DNA from: Promethearchaeota archaeon
GTDB taxonomy: Archaea > Asgardarchaeota > Lokiarchaeia > Sigynarchaeales > SOKP01
NCBI GenBank assembly: GCA_019057775.1
Contig: JAHLWT010000140.1
Location: 1-64,000 of the forward strand
Direction of reading: 5' to 3'
DNA: 64,000 bases
The position numbers were made by a program, and so were the translations under genes. Shown here one piece after another: positions 46,952 to 55,888 of the stretch. How positions within the stretch are numbered: position 1 is the first letter of the stretch; each line of letters opens with the position of its first letter. The notes under the pieces are model-generated. The model ran no database searches. It had not been told where the DNA came from and was given only the letters and a program-made list of their open reading frames with translations.

Positions 46952-47803
46952 ATGCCAGAAGAAGAGATTCCAGATATAGATTTAAAAGAAATGATGTTAG
47001 ACCAAGGAACTAAAAATATTAAGGACAACATGGAGAAGATTAAGCATAAAATTGTAATAATCTCCGGTAAAGGAGGTGTTGGCAAAACAACTGTAGCTAT
47101 CAATCTTGCTATGAGTTTAGTTAGTATCGGCTTGCGAGTAGGAATATTAGATGTTGATATTACCGGTCCGAATGTTATAAAAATGCTTGGAGTTAATCCA
47201 GAGTTGAAACCAAGAGTTGATACTGAAGCAAAAAAATTTCACCCTATAGATGGACCCTTACAACTTAAAGTCATGAGTATGGCATTTCTTACACTTAATC
47301 CAGATGACCCTGTAATTTGGAGAGGTCCGATGAAGATGAGTGCCGTTAGGCAATTTTTAGGAGATGCCATTTGGGGAGAACTAGATTATCTGATTTGTGA
47401 TTTACCCCCGGGAACTTCTGATGAGACATTAGATTTATTGCAGTTGATTCCAGATGAAAATGTTATCATTGTTTCTACTCCGCAGGAAGTAGCATTAATG
47501 GATGCAAGGAAAACCATAAAGATGGCAATGGTGATGGATAGGAAAATCTTAGGTATAATTGAAAATATGTCTGGTTTTAATTGTCCTCATTGTAATGAAT
47601 ATATCGATCTTTTTCCCCCTGGTGGAGCTGAAAGAGCATCAAAAGATTTTAATATTCAATTATTGGGTAAAATTCCTTTTGAAATCGAAGTAAGCCAACA
47701 AGGAGATCAAGGATTACCTTTTATTCTAAAGTATCCAGAGAGCAGTTCAGCGAAAGCTTTTAAAGAAATTGTCAATAATATCAGAAATATTTTAGAAAAA
47801 TAA
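46952..47803 (+). CDS. Mrp/NBP35-type Fe-S carrier ATPase
   Basis: 283 residues. The deviant Walker A is SGKGGVGKTT at residues 39-48, Walker A' region DVDITGPN and Walker B-like ICDLPPGTSDE follow, and the bridging Fe-S motif CPHC is near 211-214. It assembles and transfers [4Fe-4S] clusters to apo-proteins. It is divergent from the Fe-S-rich fwd operon, which could be among its clients (inference). The 253-nt intergenic region is AT-rich. Confidence 0.95.
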   Translation: MPEEEIPDIDLKEMMLDQGTKNIKDNMEKIKHKIVIISGKGGVGKTTVAINLAMSLVSIGLRVGILDVDITGPNVIKMLGVNPELKPRVDTEAKKFHPIDGPLQLKVMSMAFLTLNPDDPVIWRGPMKMSAVRQFLGDAIWGELDYLICDLPPGTSDETLDLLQLIPDENVIIVSTPQEVALMDARKTIKMAMVMDRKILGIIENMSGFNCPHCNEYIDLFPPGGAERASKDFNIQLLGKIPFEIEVSQQGDQGLPFILKYPESSSAKAFKEIVNNIRNILEK

Positions 47804-47914
47804 CTTACTTTTTTTTACTCTTTTGTGAGAAAATAAATAACACCTTCTTATTTTGCAGATATTATATCTATTATAAAATTAGATGTTGGAAGGTTTTATT
47901 AACCTAAATTAATT

Positions 47915-48436
47915 TTAATCAAATCCGAATGCTAAAAGTCTCTCATTATCTCCTATTGGATTTAATGATGTTCGGAGTTCTTTCATTGTCCAGCCATGAA
48001 GTACGTGAATGATCTGAGGGGCAAGTTCAGGAGCTAAATTTCTCATTTTGACGAAATTATCATTGGAGTTTTTGATTTTTTGTAGGCGAGTTTGAGGTAA
48101 TTCATTGGGCAGGGGACAGAAATCTAGTGCGATGCTGAAATCGTCTTTTCTAAACTTGGCGAGGCGATAAATCTCAATAGTCTCCTCTAATGTAAAAGGA
48201 AGATTCTTATTAATGAGCTGGTAGCCTCCTGAATCAAGCATCAATGTTCCTGCATGGTCTACATAGTCGTGAATACCCATTTGAGAAAGCCTGTTCTTTC
48301 GATACTTAGATCCGTAGAAGTTTGCCGCAGTGAACATAAAATGTTCCTCATTAAATGGTTTAATTTTCTTAATAAAGCGTGTTGGGGAAAGAGTATCTCC
48401 AAATACTTCATTAATCTGTTGAGTCGATTCAACCAT
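47915..48436 (-). pseudogene. truncated tRNA-guanine transglycosylase-like (TGT/DpdA-type) protein
   Basis: 173 residues. LMLDSGGYQLINKNLPFTLE matches the TGT signature DSGGFQ with its active-site Asp, and FSIALDFCPLPNEL the following catalytic region. Full-length enzymes are 350-500 residues; this frame stops after RLLAFGFD, losing the nucleophile-containing half and the zinc site. The missing part is not visible downstream. It could derive from archaeal tRNA modification or from the related DpdA DNA-modification family. Its ATG overlaps the stop of the 87-codon gene upstream by 8 nt, so the two were an operon. Confidence 0.65.
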
Positions 48437-48692
48437 GATGTATTCCCTTCCTCCTAATGTGTAATTGAGATGGTACGTTTTTGCTCCTTACGGTTAAGGT
48501 GACGATGTAGACTGCGATTTTTTCGAAGAGAGCGTTTAAGTTCTTCTGTTCTGTTTTGGTAAGAAATGGTTTTAGCGTGTACGGTCTATTAAGAAGGCTT
48601 AGAATCGTTTGGGAGAGATTCTCTAAAGTATGCAAATCTTTTCGTAGAAATGCCTTAATCATCCTTTGATTGAACTCTTTTATTATAGTCAT
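48429..48692 (-). CDS. 87-residue hypothetical protein overlapping the TGT-like gene
   Basis: Helical, basic protein (KEFNQRMIKAFLRKDLHTLE, then KPFLTKTEQKNLNALFEKIA). No family recognised. It overlaps the TGT-like start by 8 nt, suggesting translational coupling. The basic C-terminus (HIRRKGIHHG) may bind nucleic acid. It may be a fragment of a larger protein. The 370 nt between it and the next gene (48693-49062) hold nothing recognisable. Confidence 0.5.
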   Translation of the reverse strand: MTIIKEFNQRMIKAFLRKDLHTLENLSQTILSLLNRPYTLKPFLTKTEQKNLNALFEKIAVYIVTLTVRSKNVPSQLHIRRKGIHHG

Positions 48693-49062
48693 TTCTCTAT
48701 TACATAAAACTTTGAATTTTGGTTAGGGTTAATAATCAGATCCGTTATTTAAATTAATGGGGGTATAAAATTTCTCAATTTACTGAATAGAGCAGAGTTA
48801 TATATTTTTGCGAAGTGGAAATGGAACTTTCAGACTTCCTTATTGCTTCTATTCCCAACATAAGATCTAAAAATAGAATAAAATTTAGACAGGTGAATTG
48901 AAAATTTTTTGAAATTGTCCTGAGAACTTTTTATTTCAAGTGAACTTCTTGTGATATGAATAATTCATCAAAAGAATAGTACTGAAAGTGTAGAAGGTTT
49001 AAACATTTTGTAAAATTAGGGGTAAGATTAAAAAGAAAATAGAAAAAATAAATAAAAGTAAA

Positions 49063-49401
49063 TTATAATTGATAGACTTGGGTAATTTTGATGAAACTGC
49101 ATTTATCACATTCAATGACATCAAAAGCGAAGTCTTGAAAGTCTTTTTGTATTCCAAGTATATTTCTTTGGATTTCAATTTCGAAGCTGTGATCTAAAGA
49201 AACGTTGAGAAGGCCTTTCTTACATTGGGGGCATTCTCCTTTACTAAAATCGCAATTTTTTTGGTTATCCGATTTATTATAAAGCCTCTTTAACTTCATA
49301 TTCTCGTATAAATCTTTTTGGTTGCCTTCAAGTATATTATTTGACATAATAAAATGATTAGTCGGTAGAAGCTTTAAATTGTGAGGGGAGTTGAGAATCA
49401 T
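49063..49401 (-). CDS. small zinc-ribbon protein
   Basis: 112 residues. Two CxxC knuckles, CPQCKKG and ECDKCSF about 42 residues apart, form a zinc ribbon around a beta-rich segment (LLNVSLDHSFEIEIQ). The N-terminal 40 residues look disordered, and an internal Met (MSNNILEG) may be the real start. Function unknown. It is divergent from the PadR regulator. Confidence 0.6.
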   Translation of the reverse strand: MILNSPHNLKLLPTNHFIMSNNILEGNQKDLYENMKLKRLYNKSDNQKNCDFSKGECPQCKKGLLNVSLDHSFEIEIQRNILGIQKDFQDFAFDVIECDKCSFIKITQVYQL

Positions 49402-49488
49402 TAATTTTCTTTGATTTTCTTTTGTTGTAAAATAAGTTTTAGAGGTTAATTAAAGTCATCAAAATAATGACAACTATTCGCTATTCAT

Positions 49489-49523
49489 TTAACAACTAAT
49501 TATAAATAGGTTAACAACTAATT
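49489..49523 (+). promoter_or_regulatory. operator-like direct repeats upstream of the PadR regulator
   Basis: TTAACAACTAATT occurs twice, at 49489-49501 and 49511-49523, with 22-bp spacing (two helical turns). The second copy continues into GTTA, making a partial palindrome AACAACTAATTGTT. A TATA-like TTATAAATAGG lies between them, so a protein bound here would block the promoter. This fits autorepression by the PadR-like gene 45 nt downstream. Confidence 0.6.
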
Positions 49524-49568
49524 GTTATAGTGATGACAATTTGAAAAATGAAGATGTTGTGATAATTA

Positions 49569-50054
49569 ATGAGTATTATGACTAAATTTGGAATTTTTGA
49601 AATATTGAAGTTATTCTTATTTCTGTCCGTGGATCGTTTTATTACTTCCAGTGAGATCAGGGGACATTTTTCTGAGATTAAGTCTGGAACTTTGAATGCA
49701 AAACTTCGGAAATTAAAAAAAGAGGGATTGATTGAGGTCAGGTTGAAGGAAAAATTGGAACGGGCGGGTGATGACAGACAAGAATATAAGTTGACTAAAA
49801 GTGGTGTTGGAAAGCGTGAAGAGTTGGTGACTGTGGGATTGCGGGTGTTGAAAAATCGAATACAAAAAATTGTGGATAGTGAACGTACTTCTGATGTAGG
49901 GCGACCAAATAAAGTGGCTAAAAACGAAATGTTTAGAGATTTTTTGATGGAGTTCGCAGAAGAATGTACTGATATAGTTGAGGGGGAGATATTGAAGGAA
50001 CAACAAGAAATATTGGTTAAATTGCTTAATTCTTATTTTAAATCTTTGTTATAA
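49569..50054 (+). CDS. PadR-like winged-helix transcriptional regulator
   Basis: 161 residues. Winged HTH at about 20-85: FITSSEIRGHFSEIKSGTLN, then KLRKLKKEGLIEVRLKEK, with the PadR-like wing DDRQEYKLTKSGVGKREEL. The C-terminal 60 residues form dimerisation helices. Two operator-like repeats precede it, so it is probably self-regulated. The ligand is unknown. The codons here are less AT-rich than neighbouring archaeal genes (GGG/GTG-rich), suggesting import. Confidence 0.8.
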   Translation: MSIMTKFGIFEILKLFLFLSVDRFITSSEIRGHFSEIKSGTLNAKLRKLKKEGLIEVRLKEKLERAGDDRQEYKLTKSGVGKREELVTVGLRVLKNRIQKIVDSERTSDVGRPNKVAKNEMFRDFLMEFAEECTDIVEGEILKEQQEILVKLLNSYFKSLL

Positions 50055-50324
50055 GTATATCTAATTTTTAAGTTATAATGTTTAAATGTAGTTTACTAAA
50101 ATCGTGAAACTGATTCTCTTCATCCTTAAAATTGTAATACCTGATCATTTTTAGAAAAATTTATTGTAGTTGAGGATGATGCGGGATTATTTAAATGAAT
50201 ATGATGGACGTGTTTAGTAATTTGTGGAAGTGAGAGTAGACTGTTATAAAATGTAATAAAAATATTGAGATGTTAACTAAAATGAAAAAAAGAGATAAAA
50301 AAAAGTTAAAAAAATAAAAAAAGA

Positions 50325-50534
50325 TTATTTGGATTTGGTGTGGCTTCTTCTTCTTGTCATAAGTGCTAAAAGTATGGTGCCGAATAAAAAGGGTATTGTA
50401 TAGTAATATCCAAAAGAAATGTTTGGACTCCCTCCCTCCTCTTCGCCACTCCCACCAGTGCCTGGGTCGTCGGGTATTAAGCCTTCCTCGATGGTCACGA
50501 TAACATTATTCGCCTCACCGGTTAGATTATACAT
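50325..50534 (-). pseudogene. C-terminal fragment of a surface-anchored protein
   Basis: 69 codons. The protein ends with PGTGGSGEEEGGSPNISFGY, one membrane helix and RRRSHTKSK, a typical surface-protein anchor. Sequence in frame upstream of the Met (KLNYTIEYYD) is also coding-like and continues to the 34-bp palindrome at 50562-50595, where homology to a larger protein must be lost. The main body of the protein is missing. Confidence 0.6.
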
Positions 50535-50561
50535 GTCATAATACTCAATGGTGTAATTGAG

Positions 50562-50595
50562 TTTAAATCTTCTAACAATTGTTAGAAGATTTAAA
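50562..50595. repeat. 34-bp perfect palindrome joining two broken genes
   Basis: The half-site TTTAAATCTTCTAACAA is followed immediately by its exact reverse complement. It lies where a surface-protein 3' fragment (minus) and a DUF6602 3' fragment (plus) meet tail-outward, each missing its 5' part. It may be a recombination scar, an element end or a chimeric assembly joint. In RNA it would form a 17-bp stem with essentially no loop. Confidence 0.8.
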
Positions 50596-51104
50596 ATTAG
50601 ATACTATTATTGTAAGAGAAGATGCCCCAAAATTAAGTTTTGGAAAAAGAGATGCTTTTTTAGCCGAAGGTGTTTTCGCTGTAATTGAAATTAAATCTAA
50701 CCTAACTCGCCAAAAATTAAATCAAGCTGGAAATCAATTAGCAAAAGTAAGAAATCTTGAACTTATGGTAGGTGCTATTATTTCGTCAGGCCCAGTAATT
50801 AATCGTCCTTTAAATATTGTAATTTCATATTATGGTGCTTCATGGAATACACTTATTGATGAGATAAAAAATCAAAACTGGTTTGATTTATTTGATTTGC
50901 GTTATAAATGAGGGAGTATTAGTAAAAAAGGGATTATTAATAAAGTCTAACAGTGAAGAAGAAGAAAACCATTTTTTACTAAAAGGAAAAGCAGCCTCTT
51001 TGGCAATTTTATACTTATATTTAATTTCTTATAGTTGTTCATTTTTAGGTAGAAGCTTAAGCATCCAGAATTATTTTGAGCCAATTGATCAATGGAGTTC
51101 TTAG
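50579..51104 (+). pseudogene. DUF6602-type protein, 5'-truncated and frameshifted
   Basis: The first frame (50579-50911) reads LDTIIVREDAPKLSFGKRDA, then FAVIEIKSNLTRQKLNQAGN and ends NQNWFDLFDLRYK. The family-like continuation lies in another frame from about 50895 (LICVINEGVLVKKG) to TAG at 51104. This resembles DUF6602, a nuclease-like domain with the E-x-K core VIEIKSNLT. A one-base frameshift around 50885-50900 and loss of the 5' end at the palindrome make it a pseudogene, barring sequence error. Confidence 0.65.
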
Positions 51105-51207
51105 ATTCATAAAATCTATCTTTTTTTATCTAAATTTGAAAATTTAATAAAAATAATGGATTTAAAAACGTATTTATAGATTCAAGTTTATGAGTTAAAA
51201 AAATTAA

Positions 51208-51465
51208 AAAAAGAGAAGTAAAAGATTAGAAAAGCAAATAAAAACACAAGTAAAAATCAATAAAGCTCAGGAGAAACACAGAAAACTTAAGAAAGAATTA
51301 TGGAAAAAACGACCTAAATTTCCTATTACTTGGTGGATAACGTCCTACAGCGGAGTAAACAGAGTTCAGCCAATACGACGAAGAAAAGTAAGTCAACCAA
51401 ACTTGGATCAATATTATTGGAAAAAAAAGGCTAAATTCAATAAAAAAAGGGAGAGCTCAAATTAA
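51208..51465 (+). CDS. small Lys/Arg-rich open frame without canonical start
   Basis: 85 open codons ending in TAA, with no ATG, GTG or TTG before codon 70. The product is very basic: KRSKRLEKQIKTQVKINKAQ, then KFPITWWITSYSGVNRVQPI and RRRKVSQPNLDQYYWKKK. An ATG at 51190 in another frame is followed at once by TAA. Upstream A-runs could hide an indel. It may be a remnant of a nucleic-acid-binding protein. No family recognised. Confidence 0.35.
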   Translation, partial: KKRSKRLEKQIKTQVKINKAQEKHRKLKKELWKKRPKFPITWWITSYSGVNRVQPIRRRKVSQPNLDQYYWKKKAKFNKKRESSN

Positions 51466-51587
51466 ATCATGACATTCAAGTATGTTATACAAACCTTGAA
51501 GGTTCAAATTATGGCGAAGAATGGAGAATCAGGTGAATAGTAACAGCCGAGTTTTTACTTTAAATAGTTCCCTAATCTTTGTACTTT

Positions 51588-52513
51588 TTAATAAGAAACT
51601 TGATAAGGTATCTCTTGAAGCAATGGCTCTATTAGTTGAGGTGTTTTTTTAAAGCCTTGAAACCCTTTAATTCCTATTCTTTTCAAGATTTTGTTCTTTA
51701 CCTGATATAAAGCGGCACTCATTTGAAATCCTAAAGTTTTACAGATTGTCAAGATAGTTACCGAATGAATCTTTAAATTTAGAAGAGAGAGTATACAAAG
51801 TACTCCCGCAGTAATCTCTGGTTTTGTATTCATGAGTAAAGGACCAAATTTATTGAAAAAACCTCTTGATATATTACCAAACGCGTCAGTAAGATCAAAC
51901 TTTTCTTGAATTTTCTCTATTAATGAATAAATAATAGCCTTATGGTTATTATTAGTAAACTTTCCACAAAGTGGGTGAATAGTCTTAATTCCCTTTCGAA
52001 AGTTTTCCCGAGTCAGGTCAGCAGCATTAATAAAATCTGTAGTAGTGACAAATACGTTTCTCGATTTCAAATAAAAGTATATTGCAATAGGGGCTAACTT
52101 TGAAGAATTTCTATACTCAGTGCATTTTTTTACTTTATTGTAAATCTCATGATGGAAACTATAACAATCATCTACACTATGACTGATCTTTTCGGTTGGA
52201 TTTCTGAAATGATCTTATTATAAATTATACTAAATGGGCGCTGTACAATATTCTTTGCATAATATTGTTTGTATTTATTTCCTAACTCATTTTTTAAAAT
52301 TGAGGAGATAAGGGCCCTTGGTAGATTTAACTTTCCATGAATAATATCTAAGGAAATATTTTTCTTTCTGAGTTCGACAATTATCTCAACATCATCTTTA
52401 GAAACGTAAGTGTGTGTGGTACTATATTTTGAACCGGTATCTTTCAATCTATCTCTTAATATTGTTGATACGATAACTTTAGTTAAGTTAAAAGTTATCT
52501 TGAGACCATCCAA
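51588..52513 (-). pseudogene. frameshifted TFIIB-like (cyclin-fold) protein
   Basis: Two minus-strand frames, 52513-52172 and about 52190-51588, make one protein after a single frameshift near 52180. The second frame is open upstream of its TTG and reads SSKLAPIAIYFYLKSRNVFV, then TTTDFINAADLTRENFRKGI (first cyclin-like repeat). It continues to EITAGVLCILSLLNLKIHSV and CKTLGFQMSAALYQVKNKI (second repeat), as in TFB. The first frame has a helical head (SKDDVEIIVELRKKNISLDI) rather than a zinc ribbon. So this is a divergent TFB-like factor, now broken or misread. Confidence 0.5.
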
Positions 52514-53478
52514 AACGACCTATCTGTACTTTTTTATACTAGTATTGCGTAGAAGCAATAGAATGGGTCTATTTGTAAATATAGCATGTAGCACTTTAAT
52601 CCAAGCAAAATATAATGGCGAATCACTTTATTATCGCAGGGCATACAGATTATACTAAAATAGATGAAGAAGATATTTATCCTAATGAGAAAGAAATTCG
52701 TATGTTATCCCTTGAGGATTTCTAAAAATATTTGAGAAAGACTAGAGGAAAACGGTTTCATAATCTGTTATTATAAAACTCAAATTACTGATAAAATTTT
52801 TTTAATTACATATCTTTCCTTCTTTAAATCACTCTTTCTTTAAATTTCTATCATAACCCTACTAAATATCGTAAATAAATTTCAATTTATTAGGTTAGAA
52901 GAAGAAATATATTAAAAGTTATTTAAGAAATTTACATAATCTCTGTATTTCAATTGATTTTACTTGTTCTTGAACGCGAAAATAAGTCCACGATGTTTTG
53001 CTGAAGAAAAAATTATAAATTATTGCGGTAAAATCTTCTTAAAGAATATTTGGGAGCAAGATAGTAAGAAATATGTTATGAACTGTCATGAGCATATGTC
53101 TTATACTCAAGCATGGCGAGAGAACCTTGGAATTGCTCACATCTTTGTGCTACAAGTCTGGGTGTGGTGGGCTGCCCAACAAAATGTTATAATTACTGAA
53201 TTTAATTAAATAAATTCAGTTTAGAGCTAAATCTTCAAAAAACTATTATCAAACTCTTTTTCAGGCATCCCTTAAATTTCCACTTCCCCTTATTTATTAG
53301 CTTTCTTTAATATTTCCTCCAACTCATCCGTATACTCGAGAAATTGCTCTTTAATGTTCACTGACTCTTGGTCCCCGGTAGGGAATTATATCTTTAAATA
53401 CATCAGTTTAAAAATTTTTCTTATTTTTAAGGGATCAAAATTAGGATTATACTATACTTTTTGATTTTATTATGCTTT
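52514..53478. other. gene-poor stretch with coding remnants
   Basis: 965 nt. A 36-codon frame at 52615-52725 reads MANHFIIAGHTDYTKIDEED and ends LSLEDF; it may be a remnant or a small gene. A frame at 52964-53209 (TTG start) encodes CGKIFLKNIWEQDSKKYVMN and similar coding-like sequence of unknown family. On the minus strand around 53300-53395 a fragment reads KEQFLEYTDELEEILKKANK with a stop upstream. No promoter or repeat is evident. Confidence 0.35.
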
Positions 53479-54024
53479 TTAGTATTTAATCCATTTACTT
53501 AATTCATCTTTCAAATAATTTATAAAAGCATATAATACATTACTATTTTGTTCTTGTTCATACTTTTTAGAATAATACATTTTGTTGTTATTTTGATCTT
53601 TGATATTAAATCGCTTTTTCCTTGAAGGTGTGATAAGAATCCGATAATTCTCATCCTCAAACATATTAGGCTCTGTTACTCCAAATCCTATTAATGTTAG
53701 CTTTTCGAATAATATTAACAACTCACTTATGTATTTCTTTTCAGTTATATCAGTATTCTTAATATTTTCATAATTTTCAAGCAATTCTATAACCCTTTTT
53801 ATAGGATCATATTTTTTAATCTTAGATTCTTTTTCCTTCTCCTCCTCTTCAATTTCCTTAAGTCTTGGTATAACCATCATCTCAAGAATAAAAAAGGAAG
53901 GTGTCCAGATTACAGGAACGATCAAGAGTAGGAAAAGATTAAAGATGGAGAATATAACAATAATTAATGTCATAATTGTCAATATAAAGCAAATTATCCA
54001 TCGTAATTTCCATATTTTATTCAT
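53479..54024 (-). CDS. two-helix membrane protein with cytosolic domain
   Basis: 181 residues. Membrane helices at about 7-28 and 30-50 (IICFILTIMTLIIVIFSIFN; LFLLLIVPVIWTPSFFILEM), then a Glu/Lys-rich coiled coil (RLKEIEEEEKEKESKIKKYD) and a soluble domain with FEKLTLIGFGVTEPNMF. No family recognised. It stands alone in the accessory region. Confidence 0.6.
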   Translation of the reverse strand: MNKIWKLRWIICFILTIMTLIIVIFSIFNLFLLLIVPVIWTPSFFILEMMVIPRLKEIEEEEKEKESKIKKYDPIKRVIELLENYENIKNTDITEKKYISELLILFEKLTLIGFGVTEPNMFEDENYRILITPSRKKRFNIKDQNNNKMYYSKKYEQEQNSNVLYAFINYLKDELSKWIKY

Positions 54025-54582
54025 TTTTTTCCTCTTTTTGATTTTATTAAAAAGATATTTTATTCTTCATAAATTAATTCAATTATTTAAACTCTTCCAT
54101 TAAATCAGAGTTAACATATATTTCTGTTCATTCATTTAATTTATATACATGATATATGATATATAAATGTTCTATGAATCTAATTTAAATGTAAATTAAA
54201 TTATAAGGTATTTCAAATAATTTCATTAGGAATTTTTAAGTAAATTCAAATCTAAAAAAAATATGGCCATCCTGAAAACAAAAATTAGTTAAGTTTGATT
54301 TTTCCATAATCTTAGTAAATATACTAAGAAGAATAAAATTGCAATTTATTGAGTCATATCCACAAAAGTGTAAAAACTTTAATATTCGAATTTATATAGA
54401 AAGTGTAGAAAGGGAAATTTATTCAAAGATAATATGAGTTAACATTGGATTTCACCCTCTATTAAATTCTATTGAGTTTAATCTCTCCCTGATTTTAAAA
54501 TAATTGCTCATATTTCTTTCCCCTTCTCTATATATCAGAACCTAGGTTACTAAATTTTTATTCAAAAAAGAACAAAAAAGAG
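54025..54582. other. intergenic, nothing recognisable
   Basis: 558 nt, very AT-rich, no open frame of note. A TATA-like ATATATCAGAACC is near 54530, about 50 nt before the next start. TTCTTTCCCCTTCTC near 54512 slightly resembles the shared 55-nt element but lacks its core. Confidence 0.35.
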
Positions 54583-54987
54583 ATGAGAATGAATAAAGAA
54601 ATTATTTTATCTCTAATCAATGCCTTGAAAACGCTAAAAAATATAATGATAAACCATAATAAAACATTTAGGGATTACATAGAGGTTCGATCAATGTTTA
54701 CGATGAATAGAATTCTATATCAAGGAGAGAGATTTAAAAAAATAACTGAAGATATAAATTTATTGATGAAAAAAGTTATTAGTCAAAAAGATTTCGAATC
54801 ATACATTGAAAATTCAAACAAAATGCTAAGAGATTTATCAAAAAGAAAAGAATCTTTAAATGATAAAGTTGAAATAGCTGTAGGAGATTTTCAATTAATT
54901 TTCAAAGATTTAAAAGATAAAATATTAGATTTTGATTCTCTTTTGGATGAAATATCATTAAAGTTATTTATTCGTAAGATGAGTTAA
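54583..54987 (+). CDS. helical hypothetical protein
   Basis: 134 residues, almost entirely helical and Lys-rich, probably a coiled coil (LINALKTLKNIMINHNKTFR; MLRDLSKRKESLNDKVEIAV; GDFQLIFKDLKDKILDFDSL). ATG after a purine-rich AAAAAAGAGATGAG. No family recognised, no membrane segment. Confidence 0.5.
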   Translation: MRMNKEIILSLINALKTLKNIMINHNKTFRDYIEVRSMFTMNRILYQGERFKKITEDINLLMKKVISQKDFESYIENSNKMLRDLSKRKESLNDKVEIAVGDFQLIFKDLKDKILDFDSLLDEISLKLFIRKMS

Positions 54988-55405
54988 ATTGATTAAATTT
55001 GGATATTATTAAATAAAAGAGAGTTAATAAATTAGCGATCTCTATTTATTAATATTTAATCTCTAATACATTAATTAAAAAGTCTTAGCACTATTTGTAA
55101 AATCAGTTTTGGGATAACCTGATAATAATTTTTTAAATATGTTATTTTTAATAATATTTTTTAATTTAAATTAAATATCCTTAAAATATAAGGATTTATT
55201 ATTACATATAAATATTTATCCCTAATCTATTTTTTTGTTTTTTTCTCTTCCCTATATGGTATATTGGATATGCACCCTCCTATACATGCCCTATATCCAT
55301 CATACTATATCATATATCAGGAAGTAAAAAAAGTGAAAAAAAATTATAAAAATCCTTTAACCACTCAGGATTTATAAGAGTGACTTTCATCATGAAAAAT
55401 AAAAG
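54988..55405. other. intergenic with weak inverted repeats
   Basis: 418 nt. A cluster around 55255-55320 contains CCCTATATGG, GGATAT and ATATCC repeats of the CCTATAT type, possibly a small hairpin or binding sites. Otherwise AT-rich with no gene. Confidence 0.3.
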
Positions 55406-55762
55406 GTGGCTTTTATAGCAAAGAAATTTAAGAAAGGTACAGAAAAGAAAAGAGCAATAATGAAAAAAGCTACTGCCTATGAAAAAGCAAAAGCAACAGC
55501 ACATAAAGGAAGGCATATTGGGGGTGCAGGAAAAGAAGATTATCGAAGAGGGAACGTTAAAGGTGAGGTTAAGAATAGGAAAACTCCAGTAACAAAACCA
55601 GAACTCAAGAAATTGATAACTGAAAAGGGTATAAAAGAAGTGGAAAGTAAGGCAGGATTCACAAAACCAGCAAAAGAATATAGAAATACATATCAGCCAA
55701 AAGTGAAATTATTTCAGAAAGGAAAGCTTATTCCCAAGAAAAAGCCTAAAAAGAAGAAGTAA
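55406..55762 (+). CDS. small highly basic protein
   Basis: 118 residues, about a third Lys/Arg (KKFKKGTEKKRAIMKKATAY; GRHIGGAGKEDYRRGNVKGE), ending PKKKPKKKK. GTG start at 55406; a GTG is the only in-frame start before the coding-like region. It probably binds nucleic acid. No domain recognised. Structured terminator-like hairpins follow the stop. Confidence 0.55.
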   Translation: MAFIAKKFKKGTEKKRAIMKKATAYEKAKATAHKGRHIGGAGKEDYRRGNVKGEVKNRKTPVTKPELKKLITEKGIKEVESKAGFTKPAKEYRNTYQPKVKLFQKGKLIPKKKPKKKK

Positions 55763-55766
55763 AAAG

Positions 55767-55859
55767 ATATCATCGGGTCGATGATATTCCCATTGAATTA
55801 ATTATGTTCATCTTCAATGAACATAATAGTTAACTCAAAATTTTGCTTATTATGGGAAT
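55767..55859. terminator. structured convergent intergenic element with two perfect hairpins
   Basis: Hairpin 1: ATATCATCG (55767-55775), loop GGT, CGATGATAT (55779-55787). Hairpin 2: ATTATGTTCAT (55801-55811), loop CTTCA, ATGAACATAAT (55817-55827). A third pairing, ATTCCCAT (55786-55793) with ATGGGAAT (55852-55859), would enclose hairpin 2. It lies between two convergent genes, so a bidirectional terminator is the simplest reading; a structured RNA is possible. Confidence 0.6.
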
Positions 55860-55888
55860 TTTTGATAATCTAACTGTTTTCTAAAAAG

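Noticed and set aside
52410..52658. 82-codon plus-strand frame overlapping the TFIIB-like gene
   Set aside because: Lies antisense to the cyclin-factor frame; no family features; likely shadow.
54505..54530. Possible third copy of the 55-nt shared element
   Set aside because: Only TTCTTTCCCCTTC-type similarity; the invariant CTACAAATAAAA core is absent.
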